From contig JBJHCY010000009.1 in assembly GCA_050486265.1 (NCBI GenBank), forward strand, positions 43,781-107,780: DNA of 64,000 bases, in the 5' to 3' direction. Made by a program: the position numbers and the translations under genes. Source of the stretch: SLFH01 sp050486265 (lineage in GTDB: Bacteria > Planctomycetota > Phycisphaerae > Phycisphaerales > UBA1924). Numbering within the stretch: position 1 is the stretch's first letter; the number at the start of each line of letters is the position of its first letter. Below are positions 50,647 through 59,044 of this stretch, piece by piece. The notes beneath the pieces are model-generated. The model saw only the letters and a list, made by a program, of their open reading frames with translations, was not told the DNA's origin and searched no databases.

Positions 50647-52482
50647 ATGTGCGGCCTGCTCGCCATCGTGACCCCCGCCGACGCCAAGCTCGACCTCGCC
50701 GAGGCCGACGCCCTGCGCATGCGCGACGCCATGGCCCACCGCGGCCCCGACGGCGACGGACTCTGGCGGAACAACCACCTGCTGATGGCCCACCGGCGTC
50801 TGGCGGTGATCGATCCGACGCCCGGGGCCGACCAGCCGCTGCACGGGGATGGTCACGGTGGCGGGGACGCGTGGACGCTGGTCTACAACGGCGAGCTGTA
50901 CAACGACAACGAACTGCGGCGCGAGCTTTCGGGCGAGGGCCATCCGTTCACCACCTCGTGCGACACCGAAACGCTCGGCGCGGCGCTTGCCCGATTCGGC
51001 GACGGCGCGATCGAGAAGCTGCGCGGGATGTACGCCTTCTGCTTCTTCGATCGGGCGCGGTCGAGGGTGCTGCTGGCGCGGGATCCGCTCGGGATCAAGC
51101 CGCTGTACTACGCGGCCGCGACGATCGGCGGCGTGCGCACGCTCGTGGTCGCCAGCGAGATCCGGGCGATCCTGGAGCATCCGGCGATCGCGGTCCGCCC
51201 GGACTTTGCGTGCGTGAGTTCGTACCTCACGACGATCCGCACGACGCTCGACGACCGCACGATGTTCGCGGGCGTGTCTTGCGTGCGTCCGGGCGAGTGG
51301 ATCTCGATCGACCTGCGCTCGCCGGATCTTGCGATGCGCCGGCGCAACTGGTGGGACGGGCGCCGGGGCGAGCGGCCCGAGGACGCTCGCGGCGCGACGG
51401 CGGCGGCGATCGCCGATTCGGTCGAGCGTCATCTGCGCGCCGACCGGCCGGTCTGTTCGCTGCTGAGCGGCGGGCTGGACAGCACGATCATCGCGTCGCT
51501 GGCGAGCGAGGGCGGTCGGACGCTGCGGACCTACTGCGCCGGGGCGCGGGACGGGGGCGAGCCGGAGGCGCCGGATTTTTCGTTTGCGAGGCTGGCCGCG
51601 GAAACGCTCGGGGCGTGCCACACCGAGGTGACGGTCGGGCGCGACGCGTTTCTTGCGGGGTGGGCGCGTGTGATCGACGATCTCGGTGTGCCGATGAGCA
51701 CGCCCAACGAGGTGGCGATCTGCGCGGTCGCGTCGCGCTTGCGCGCCGACGGGCAGGTGGTGGCCCTGTCGGGCGAGGGGGCGGACGAGCTGTTCGGCGG
51801 GTACGAGCCGCCCTTGCGGAGCGCCGCGGCGTTCATCGAGCGGGGCGGGGAGGATCCCGGAAGCTTCACCATCGAGAACGCCTCGTGGATCCCGCGCTCG
51901 GCCAAAGCGAGCGTGCTGAACGAGGATGTCTTCCGCGGGGTCGAGGGCGATGCGTTGCTGACGGGCGTGTACCGCCAGGCGTTCAGCGAGGAAGCGTCGC
52001 GGCTGGGCGATGACGAGCCGCTCGCTGCACACTTGGCCATGCACCGGCGTTTTAATCTGACGGGGCTGTTGTCGAGGCTGGATTCGGCGACGATGCTGGC
52101 GGGAGTTGAGGGCAGGACGCCGCTGGCGGATCAGGAGGTGGCGCTGCTCGCCGAATCGCTGCCGATGGCCGATCGGTTCCGGCTGACGGGAAGTGGCGAG
52201 GGCGAGCGGACGAGCGTGGGGAAGATCGTGCTCCGCGAGGCGTTCGAGGGGCGTGTGCCGCGAGCGATCATCGAGCGGCCGAAGGCGAGCTTTCCGCTGC
52301 CGTTCGAGTCGTGGATCGGTGCGGTGTCTGGGGCGCTGGTCGAGTCGAGCGCGGCCCGCGAGGTGTTCAGCGAGGCGGCGCTGCGTGGCGTGGCGGCCGA
52401 GCCTCAGAAGCTCTGGCACTACGCGTGGCCGATGCTGAATGTCACTTTGTGGCTTGAGCGCTGGTGGGGCTCAGAGGGGTAG
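50647..52482 (+). CDS. asnB: Asparagine synthetase, glutamine-hydrolysing
   Basis: Converts aspartate to asparagine with glutamine and ATP. The 611-residue protein begins with the nucleophile Cys2 (MCGLLAIV) of the Ntn glutaminase domain, with MAHRGPDGDGLW, RRLAVIDP and LVYNGELYNDNELRREL. The synthetase half has the PP-loop SGGLDS (274-279), SGEGADELFGGY and LEGRTP-like GVEGRTPLADQEV. The 3' end overlaps the 3' end of the convergent desulfurase by 41 bases. Members of this family also make amide bonds in polysaccharide or peptide pathways, so substrate is likely but not proven. Confidence 0.92.
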   Translation: MCGLLAIVTPADAKLDLAEADALRMRDAMAHRGPDGDGLWRNNHLLMAHRRLAVIDPTPGADQPLHGDGHGGGDAWTLVYNGELYNDNELRRELSGEGHPFTTSCDTETLGAALARFGDGAIEKLRGMYAFCFFDRARSRVLLARDPLGIKPLYYAAATIGGVRTLVVASEIRAILEHPAIAVRPDFACVSSYLTTIRTTLDDRTMFAGVSCVRPGEWISIDLRSPDLAMRRRNWWDGRRGERPEDARGATAAAIADSVERHLRADRPVCSLLSGGLDSTIIASLASEGGRTLRTYCAGARDGGEPEAPDFSFARLAAETLGACHTEVTVGRDAFLAGWARVIDDLGVPMSTPNEVAICAVASRLRADGQVVALSGEGADELFGGYEPPLRSAAAFIERGGEDPGSFTIENASWIPRSAKASVLNEDVFRGVEGDALLTGVYRQAFSEEASRLGDDEPLAAHLAMHRRFNLTGLLSRLDSATMLAGVEGRTPLADQEVALLAESLPMADRFRLTGSGEGERTSVGKIVLREAFEGRVPRAIIERPKASFPLPFESWIGAVSGALVESSAAREVFSEAALRGVAAEPQKLWHYAWPMLNVTLWLERWWGSEG

Positions 52483-53701
52483 CTTCGAGGCCGACCTCGA
52501 TCAGGGCGTCCATCGCGCGGTCCGCGTCCTGGGGCGTGTTGAACGGGCCGAAGCTGAGGCGGAGCGCCCCTGCGCCGAGCGTCGCGTAGGTCGCGTGGGC
52601 CCGGGGGGCGCAGTGGATGCCTGCACGGACGAGCACGGCGTGGTCTTGTTCGAGGCGTTCGGCGAGCGTGTGCGGGTCGGCCGTATCGTGGGCGAAGGAG
52701 AAGACCGCGACGCGTCGGTCAACCTCTTCAGGGCCGAGCAGGCGGTAACCCGCGGCGTTCGCCTCGGGCATGCGTTCGAGCACACGCTCGATGAGTTCGA
52801 GTTCGTGCGCACGGACGCGCTCGACCGTGCGTTCCTGCAGCCAGCGGAGGGCGCAGGCGAGGCCGGCGATGGCGGGCGTGTTGTGGCTGCCGGGCTCGAA
52901 GCGGTCGGGGAGGTCATCGGGCTGTGTGTCCTGCTCGCTGACCGAGCCGGTGCCCCCCTCGCGCCAGGTGTCGAGGAGGTGTTCGGCGCCGGGGCGGACG
53001 GCGAGGACGCCGGTGCCGAGCGGGCCGAGCAGACCCTTGTGCCCGGGGAAGGCGAGGAAGTCCGCGCCGAGTTTTTCCATGTCGATCGGCACATGCCCGG
53101 CGGACTGGGCCGCGTCGATCAGCACGGGCACGCCCGCCTCGCGGCAGACCTCGACCAGTTCGTCGATCGGCTGGAGGACGCCCGAGACATTGCTGGCGTG
53201 CACGAGGCTGACGAGGGCTGTTTCGGGGCGGATGGCGCGGCGCAGATCGCCCGGATCGACGAGCCCCGACTCAGGATCGGCGTGTAGGCAGGTCCAGTCC
53301 GCCCAGCCCCGGTCGGCGAGGGCGTTGTAGGGGCGGAGGACTGAGTTGTGGTCGAGGGGTGAGGTGATGAGGTGCGGGCGCCCGCCGCTGCGCAACGCGC
53401 GGAAGACGACGCCCTTGATCGCCATGTTCAGCGCGTCGGTGCAGTTGAGCGTGAAGATGACGCGCTCGGGCGTTTTGAGCCCGATGAGGTCCGCGATCAG
53501 CCCGCGGCATTCGGCGATGACGGATGCGCCGGTCCGCGATTCGGCGTAGGCGCCGCGCCCGGGGGAGGCGCCGACCTCGGTCATGTAGCGCGCGACGGCC
53601 TCGGCGACGCCGGGGGGCTTTGGGAAACTCGTCGCCGCGTTGTCCAGATAGAGGCGGTTTTGATGGGTTGTTGGCGTGACTCGGGGCGGGGTTCGGGGCA
53701 T
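52442..53701 (-). CDS. Cysteine desulfurase-family aminotransferase class V protein
   Basis: A 419-residue PLP enzyme: YLDNAATSFPKPPGV, GRGAYAESRTGASVI, FTLNCTDALNMAIKG, VLIDAAQSAGHVPID, PLP Lys222 in FPGHKGLLGP and Cys364 in RAGIHCAPRAH. The TSFPKP start and GHKGLLGPLGTG are those of the second desulfurase family in Firmicutes-like genomes (TIGR01977 type), not of SufS or IscS. It may supply sulfur for a specialised role such as selenium or tRNA thiolation; unknown. Its last 41 bases are antisense to asnB. Confidence 0.88.
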   Translation of the reverse strand: MPRTPPRVTPTTHQNRLYLDNAATSFPKPPGVAEAVARYMTEVGASPGRGAYAESRTGASVIAECRGLIADLIGLKTPERVIFTLNCTDALNMAIKGVVFRALRSGGRPHLITSPLDHNSVLRPYNALADRGWADWTCLHADPESGLVDPGDLRRAIRPETALVSLVHASNVSGVLQPIDELVEVCREAGVPVLIDAAQSAGHVPIDMEKLGADFLAFPGHKGLLGPLGTGVLAVRPGAEHLLDTWREGGTGSVSEQDTQPDDLPDRFEPGSHNTPAIAGLACALRWLQERTVERVRAHELELIERVLERMPEANAAGYRLLGPEEVDRRVAVFSFAHDTADPHTLAERLEQDHAVLVRAGIHCAPRAHATYATLGAGALRLSFGPFNTPQDADRAMDALIEVGLEATPLSPTSAQATK

Positions 53702-53740
53702 GCTGCGCGATGGTAGCGCCCCGGGGCGGGCCCGCGGCCA

Positions 53741-55408
53741 TTACGGGCTTTCGCCGGCGCCGGCGGGGTGGCGGCCGGGCGTGTCGGCCCGCTCGCGCGT
53801 GGCGAGGGTGAGGATGTTGCGCTGGGTCATCGCGTCGCCTTCGAGCTCGCCGGCGATGCGTCCGGCGTTCATGACGATGATGCGGTCGGCCAGGGCGAGC
53901 AGCTCGGGCATTTCAGACGAAACGAGCACGATCGCGACGCCCCGGTCTGCGGCGGCGCGGATGAAGCGGTAGATCTCGGCCTTGGCGCCGACATCGATGC
54001 CGCGGGTCGGCTCGTCGAGGAGGAGGACGCGGACATCGGGCGCCATCCAGCGCGCGATGAGGAGCTTTTGCTGGTTGCCCCCCGAGAGCTCGGAGGGGAG
54101 GGAGTTGGCCCAGGCGGTTTTGACGCGGAACTCGGCGAAGCGCTGGTTGATGAGGTCCAGCTCGCGCTTTGCGCTGCGCACGCCGAGCGGGCCGGAAATG
54201 GCCGGCAGCACGGGCTCGATGATGTTCTCGTCGACGCCGAGGTCGAAGAAGAGGCCCTGACGCCTGCGGTCTTCGGGCACATAGCCGACTTTGCGCCGGA
54301 TCATGGCGCGGGTGTCGCCGATCCTGACCGGCTCGCCCTCGATCCGCAGCGAACCCTTGGCGGCTTTGTCGAGCCCGAAGATCGCGTCGAGCAGTTCGGA
54401 GCGGCCCGAACCGACGAGCCCGCCCACGCCCAGAATCTCGCCCGGGCGGACGCTGATCGAGATGTCTTCGAGCTTGCCCGGGCTGGAGAGGTTTTCGACA
54501 ACGAGCGAAGGTGCGACGGCTTTGGACGGGGGCTGGTGATGACCTTCGCCCTCTGCTTCGCTTTGAATAGCCGCGGCCATCGGGTTTCGGAGCTGGCCGA
54601 CGCCGGGGGTCTGGAGCCTTCGGCCGATCATCTGTTCGACGAGTGTGGGCTCGTCGATCTCGCGGACGACGCTGGTGGCGACGAACTTGCCGTCGCGGAG
54701 GACGGTGGTGCGGTCGCAGCAGGCGAAGATCTCGCCCATGCGGTGGGAGACATAGACGACGCAGAGGCCCTGGTTCGCGAGGTCGCGAACGATCTCGAGC
54801 AGGCGGGCGACCTCCGCCTCGGCGAGGGAGCTTGTGGGCTCGTCGAAGACGATGACGCGCGGGGCGGCGCCGGCTTGGGCGGAGCGGTCGTCGAGTGCCG
54901 CGGCGATCTGGCAGATCTGGCGCCAGCCGGGCGAGAGTTCGCCGAGGGGGGCGGTGACATCGATTCTGGGTTCGAGGCGGTGGACGAGTTTGTCGGCGCG
55001 TTCGGCCATCTCGCGGAAGTCGACCGTGCCGAGGCGGGTGCGCGGGATGTCGTGGAGGCAGAGGTTTTCCGCGACGCTGAGGTTGGGGCACTGGGCGAGT
55101 TCCTGGTGGACGATGCGGACGCCGGCGTTGAAGGCGTCGTTGATGGATCCCGGGGGGAGTTCGCGCCCGTCGAGGCGGATAACGCCCGAGTCGGGCGCGT
55201 GCAGGCCGGCGATGACCTTGCCCAGCGTGCTCTTGCCCGCGCCGTTCTCGCCCATCAGGGCGTGGACCTCGCCGGCGAGGAACGAGACAGAGACGGCGTC
55301 GAGCGCCCGGGTGATGCCGAAGCGTTTGGAGATGCGTTCGGCGACGAGGCAGGGTTCCTGCGCCCGTTCGGCGTCGCGGCCTGAGGGTGTTTCGTGCGCC
55401 GGGTTCAT
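53741..55408 (-). CDS. Sugar ABC transporter ATPase (RbsA/MglA type)
   Basis: A 555-residue protein with two fused ABC domains, as in ribose/galactose importers. Domain 1: GENGAGKSTLGKVIAGL, ELSPGWRQICQIAAAL, VIVFDEPTSSLAEAEV. Domain 2: VGGLVGSGRSELLDAIFGL (degenerate Walker A, normal for the family), LSGGNQQKLLIARWM, VLLLDEPTRGIDVGAKAEIYRFI. A low-complexity linker of about 35 residues joins them. Start ATG 55408, without clear ribosome site, immediately after a terminator hairpin, so its expression is probably lower than that of the binding protein. Confidence 0.93.
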   Translation of the reverse strand: MNPAHETPSGRDAERAQEPCLVAERISKRFGITRALDAVSVSFLAGEVHALMGENGAGKSTLGKVIAGLHAPDSGVIRLDGRELPPGSINDAFNAGVRIVHQELAQCPNLSVAENLCLHDIPRTRLGTVDFREMAERADKLVHRLEPRIDVTAPLGELSPGWRQICQIAAALDDRSAQAGAAPRVIVFDEPTSSLAEAEVARLLEIVRDLANQGLCVVYVSHRMGEIFACCDRTTVLRDGKFVATSVVREIDEPTLVEQMIGRRLQTPGVGQLRNPMAAAIQSEAEGEGHHQPPSKAVAPSLVVENLSSPGKLEDISISVRPGEILGVGGLVGSGRSELLDAIFGLDKAAKGSLRIEGEPVRIGDTRAMIRRKVGYVPEDRRRQGLFFDLGVDENIIEPVLPAISGPLGVRSAKRELDLINQRFAEFRVKTAWANSLPSELSGGNQQKLLIARWMAPDVRVLLLDEPTRGIDVGAKAEIYRFIRAAADRGVAIVLVSSEMPELLALADRIIVMNAGRIAGELEGDAMTQRNILTLATRERADTPGRHPAGAGESP

Positions 55409-55410
55409 CA

Positions 55411-55445
55411 AGAAAAAGCCCGCACCGGCGCTGACCGGGGCGGGC
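55411..55445 (-). terminator. Terminator between binding-protein and ATPase genes
   Basis: On the minus strand GCCCGCCCCGG, six-base loop, CCGGTGCGGGC (one mismatch), then TTTTTCTT. It lies nine bases past the binding-protein stop and three bases before the ATPase ATG, so it likely lowers read-through and sets subunit ratios. Confidence 0.85.
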
Positions 55446-55454
55446 GAGAGGGAA

Positions 55455-56501
55455 TCAGTCTGCGGTCCAGCCCCACTGTTCGAGCTGCAGGCGGTACTCG
55501 GAGAGGTTCTCGCGGGTGACGCGGATGAGGGGGGAGTTGATGATCTCGTCGCCGGGGGCGGGGCGCTCGTCGTTGTGGAGGTAGTCGATGAGCATGGTCA
55601 CGCAGTCGTAGCCCCACTGGTAGCTGTTCTGGCCGAGGAGGACCTGCACGCGTCCGGCCTCGACATAGGGGAGCTGCGAGGGCGCGGCGTCGAGGGAGAC
55701 GATCCGTGTCTCGGTCGGCACGCCGTCGAGGGCGTTGGAGATGTAGAGGGCCCAGCCTCCGACCATGGCCCAGCCGTCGATGCGTTCTGCCGAGTGGGCC
55801 TGCTCCATGCGCTGGACGGCTTCGCGCGAGTCTTCCGACGGATTGTCGTAGACATTGACGACGGTGATGTCTGCGTGCTCGGCGAGGGCGTCGCGGACGC
55901 CTCTGACGCGGGCCTGGAGGTTCACGGCGTTGGGGTTGCCGGTGAGGATGGCGACGCGGCCCCGGCGCCCGAGCACCTCGGCCATCTCGCGCCCGAGCTG
56001 GAGGCCTGCGTCGTAGTTGTCGGTGCCGAGGTAGGCGAAGCGTGCGGAGTCGGGGGCGTCGGAGTCGAAGGTGATAACGGGCTTGCCCTGCTGCTGGACG
56101 ACCTCGTTGATCGGGTTGCGCAGGATGCTGGCGGAGCTGACGGAGATCATCACGCCGTCGGCGGAGGCGGCGAGCTGGCGGATGCGGTCGGCCTGCTGCT
56201 GGGCGTCTTCGCGCGGGGGGGATTGGTCGTCGATGCGGATGCGGATGCCGTGCTCTTGTTCGAGGGCTCTGGCGGCGTCGCGTGCGCCCTTGCCGGTGGG
56301 GATGAAGACCTTGTTGGACGAGCTCTTGGTGACCAGGCCGATGACATACTCGCGCTGCTGGCCGTCGCGGTCGGCCCGGGCGGCGCCCTCGCCCTCGTCG
56401 CGCGAGCCGCAGGAGGCGAAGACGCCGAGGGTGAAGGCTGCGCCGATCGCGACGGCGAGGCGTGCGCTTCTGGATCGGATCGCGGTCTTGACGGTGTGCA
56501 T
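55455..56501 (-). CDS. Sugar-binding lipoprotein (periplasmic-binding-protein family 4/RbsB-like)
   Basis: A 348-residue lipoprotein with lipobox VFASC. The mature part is a two-lobed ribose-binding type fold: YVIGLVTKSSSNKVFIPTGKGARDAARAL, IDDQSPPREDAQQQADRIRQLAASADGVMI, KPVITFDSDAPDSARFAYLGTDNYDAGLQLGREMA, VAILTGNPNAVNLQARVRGVRDAL, LGQNSYQWGYDCVTMLIDYL. The acidic TFDSDAPDS element is typical of pentose/hexose binders. ATG 56501 preferred (AAAGGG nine bases upstream); 56522 is in frame. Located between permease and ATPase genes. Confidence 0.9.
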   Translation of the reverse strand: MHTVKTAIRSRSARLAVAIGAAFTLGVFASCGSRDEGEGAARADRDGQQREYVIGLVTKSSSNKVFIPTGKGARDAARALEQEHGIRIRIDDQSPPREDAQQQADRIRQLAASADGVMISVSSASILRNPINEVVQQQGKPVITFDSDAPDSARFAYLGTDNYDAGLQLGREMAEVLGRRGRVAILTGNPNAVNLQARVRGVRDALAEHADITVVNVYDNPSEDSREAVQRMEQAHSAERIDGWAMVGGWALYISNALDGVPTETRIVSLDAAPSQLPYVEAGRVQVLLGQNSYQWGYDCVTMLIDYLHNDERPAPGDEIINSPLIRVTRENLSEYRLQLEQWGWTAD

Positions 56502-56556
56502 GGGTTGGGCCCTTTCTTTCATTGTCTCGCCCGGCGAGCGGGGCTTGGCGGTGCTG

Positions 56557-57876
56557 TCAGGATTTCCTGTGCTGGATGCCGGTTTTGGCTCGGTCGATGG
56601 CGACGGCGATGACGATGGTGACGCCGAAGACGACCTGGCTCCACTGCGCGGGGATGCGCATGACGACGAAGGCGTTCTCGATCAGGGCGATGATGATCGC
56701 GCCGAGCACGGCGCCGATCGCAGAGCCGCGCCCGCCGGCGAGGCTCGTGCCCCCGATGACGGCGGCGGCGATCACTTTCAGTTCATAGGCCATGCCGGCG
56801 GAGGCCTCCGCGGCGCCGAAGCGTCCGAGGGCCATCAGCGCCGCCAGCCCGCCCAGGGCGCCCGCGATCGTGAAGACCATGATGCGGATGCGGTTGACGG
56901 GCACGCCCGCGTAGCGTGCGGCGACCTCGTTGCCGCCCACCGCGAAGATGCGTCGCCCGAAGACGGTGCGCGTGTAGACAAACGCGCCGATCAGGGCGCA
57001 GGCGACCATGCTGTAGATGGCGACGAGGCGCCAGTCGAGGCTGGCGGGGACCGAGGCGGGGACGCCGTCGACCGTGTCGCCCCCGGTCATCACCAGGGCG
57101 ACGCCCCGGTAGACGGCCATGGTGCTCAGGGTGATGACGAAGGGATGGACCTTCATCAATACGACACCGACCCCGTTGACAAACCCGCAGACGGCGCCCG
57201 CACCCACGCAGAGCGCCGCGGCGAGCGGGATCGCGACGACGGCGCTCGTGCCCGGGTCGAGCTCGCGCAGCACGATGCCGCCGGCGACGCCGGCCAGCGC
57301 GTAGATCGAGCCGACGGAGAGGTCGATGCCGGCGAGGATGATGACGGCGGCGGCCCCCACCGCCATGATGGCGAAGATGCTCGCGCTCTCGGCGACGAGC
57401 TGGAGGTTCTGGCGTTTCAGGAAACTGCTTCGATTGACGGTTTGCTCGGCGATCGCGCGCTGGGCGACGAGGGTTCCGTCTTCAAGGGTCGAGACATCCT
57501 GCTCGGGCCCGACGCGGATTCGCCGGCCCTCGGGGGGGGTGATGATGGTGCCGTCGGGCGTGCGCTCGAAGGTGGAGCCGGCGGGGAAGGTTCTGCGCCT
57601 GATGTCGAACGACCAGCCGTCGGCGGCGAGGTAGGTCCCGGCGCGGGGGTCGTTCTCGACGACGATGCCCTCTTCGGTCTGCGTGATCTGGGCTTCGGGG
57701 GAGAAGGCGATGGCGGGGCCGGTCTCTTCGCCGTAGGAGGCGACGGCAAGAACGGCGCCCATGACGAGGATGACCAGGACGAGCCCGGCTTCTGGGGCGA
57801 GGAGGAGGCGTCTGACGAGGGGTCGACGCCTGACGCTCGCCTCGGGCGAGGGCGTTTGGTCGGGGGGTTGGTTCAC
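56557..57876 (-). CDS. Sugar ABC transporter permease (RbsC type) with extra periplasmic domain
   Basis: A 439-residue permease; usual length about 320. After a first membrane helix (GLVLVILVMGAVLAVASYG) come about 90 residues of soluble beta-rich sequence (residues 48-140) before the standard core NRSSFLKRQNLQLVAESASIFAIMAVGAAAVIILAGIDLSVGS. The family motifs FVNGVGVVLMKVHPFVITLSTMAVYRG, GGNEVAARYAGVPVNRIRI and GTSLAGGRGSAIGAVLGA follow. The insert resembles none I know and may contact the binding protein. Start is GTG 57876. First gene of the operon. Confidence 0.9.
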   Translation of the reverse strand: MNQPPDQTPSPEASVRRRPLVRRLLLAPEAGLVLVILVMGAVLAVASYGEETGPAIAFSPEAQITQTEEGIVVENDPRAGTYLAADGWSFDIRRRTFPAGSTFERTPDGTIITPPEGRRIRVGPEQDVSTLEDGTLVAQRAIAEQTVNRSSFLKRQNLQLVAESASIFAIMAVGAAAVIILAGIDLSVGSIYALAGVAGGIVLRELDPGTSAVVAIPLAAALCVGAGAVCGFVNGVGVVLMKVHPFVITLSTMAVYRGVALVMTGGDTVDGVPASVPASLDWRLVAIYSMVACALIGAFVYTRTVFGRRIFAVGGNEVAARYAGVPVNRIRIMVFTIAGALGGLAALMALGRFGAAEASAGMAYELKVIAAAVIGGTSLAGGRGSAIGAVLGAIIIALIENAFVVMRIPAQWSQVVFGVTIVIAVAIDRAKTGIQHRKS

Positions 57877-57912
57877 GCGTTGGCCAGTTTAGCGAAGGAG
57901 GGGCTTTGAGCG

Positions 57913-58860
57913 TCAGTCGATGGTCTCGACGCGTTCGCTGCGCCTGGGATCGACGACATTGATGCTCTGGGCATTGACGGCCGGACGCCCCGCGGCGATC
58001 GCCTCGTCGCGTGTCTCGAAGAAGGTCTGGTGGACCTGCCCCCGGACCATCTCGGCGTGGCCGTCGGTAAAAACGAACTGTCCGCCCCGCGAGCCCCACG
58101 CGTCGAGCTCGGCGTAGTTACCGAATTCGACATTCCACTGCTGCTGGTCCTGAGGCCTGCGGTACCAAGCGTTGGTGCCAACATCGGGGCCGAGTGTCTC
58201 GTCGCCCCAGATGGGCGCCGGGGTGACGATGCGGGCCTCGTCGGTCTTGAGCCCGGCGATGTAGAGGTAGCTGATGTTGTAGCTGATGACCTCGAGCGGG
58301 CCGCTGGGCGTCTTGGGGAACTTCATGCGGTCGGGGTTGTAGTTGGGCGCGGCATTGGGATTGACAGCGGGCCCGTAGTAGATCGTGCGGCGCTGTCCGG
58401 GCGAGGTGAGGAGCGAGAAGTTGTTGTTGAGGTAGGGCGACATAAGCGGTAGGCGGTTGCCGTCTGCGTACGCGGCAGTGTCGGGATTGGGCGAGCCGCC
58501 GAAACCGGCGCCACGGTAGCCGAGATCGATCCCGTCGCCTTCCTGATAGAGGCTGAAGAGACCGGCGACGCCGCCGTAGATCCACTGGCCCTGCATGAAG
58601 CGCGGGTCGTTGAACGCCGCGGGCCTTGGCATGACCGGGTACCAACTGTCGAAGTCGTTCGCGTAATAGGTCATGAGCAGACCCATCTGGCGAACATTGT
58701 TGAGGCCGCCGACCATGCGTGCGGATTCGCGGGCTCTGCCCAGGGCGGGCAGCAGGATGCCGATCAGCAGCGCGATGATGGAGATGACCACCAGCAGCTC
58801 AATCAGCGTAAAGCCGGCGGGCCTCGGCCCCCGGCGACGACAGCTTGCACAGCGTTTCAT
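57913..58860 (-). CDS. Prepilin-type N-terminal cleavage/methylation protein
   Basis: A 315-residue pseudopilin-like protein. Leader with four Cys/Arg-rich residues (MKRCASCRRRGPRPAG), then FTLIELLVVISIIALLIGILLPALGRARESAR. The H-X9-DG-type end is GGQFVFTDGHAEMVRGQ. GAGGGAGG precedes the ATG. Lies 36 bases upstream of the sugar transporter permease, on the same strand, but its stop-start spacing and function give no strong link. Divergent from the GH13 gene. Confidence 0.9.
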   Translation of the reverse strand: MKRCASCRRRGPRPAGFTLIELLVVISIIALLIGILLPALGRARESARMVGGLNNVRQMGLLMTYYANDFDSWYPVMPRPAAFNDPRFMQGQWIYGGVAGLFSLYQEGDGIDLGYRGAGFGGSPNPDTAAYADGNRLPLMSPYLNNNFSLLTSPGQRRTIYYGPAVNPNAAPNYNPDRMKFPKTPSGPLEVISYNISYLYIAGLKTDEARIVTPAPIWGDETLGPDVGTNAWYRRPQDQQQWNVEFGNYAELDAWGSRGGQFVFTDGHAEMVRGQVHQTFFETRDEAIAAGRPAVNAQSINVVDPRRSERVETID

Positions 58861-59044
58861 GACGCAGGGCCTCCCTCAGACCGTCTGCGACGACGGGGGC
58901 ACCATGCCACCGGGTCAGGTTCCGAACCCCAACAACATACCGGAGAGGCGAGGCGCGGGTCAAGACGCGACCAAGAATCGTGCTCGGCGGTATGGTGTAC
59001 CGCAAGGGCGACCGAAACACTCAAACGGATGCGGAGCACAGCAA

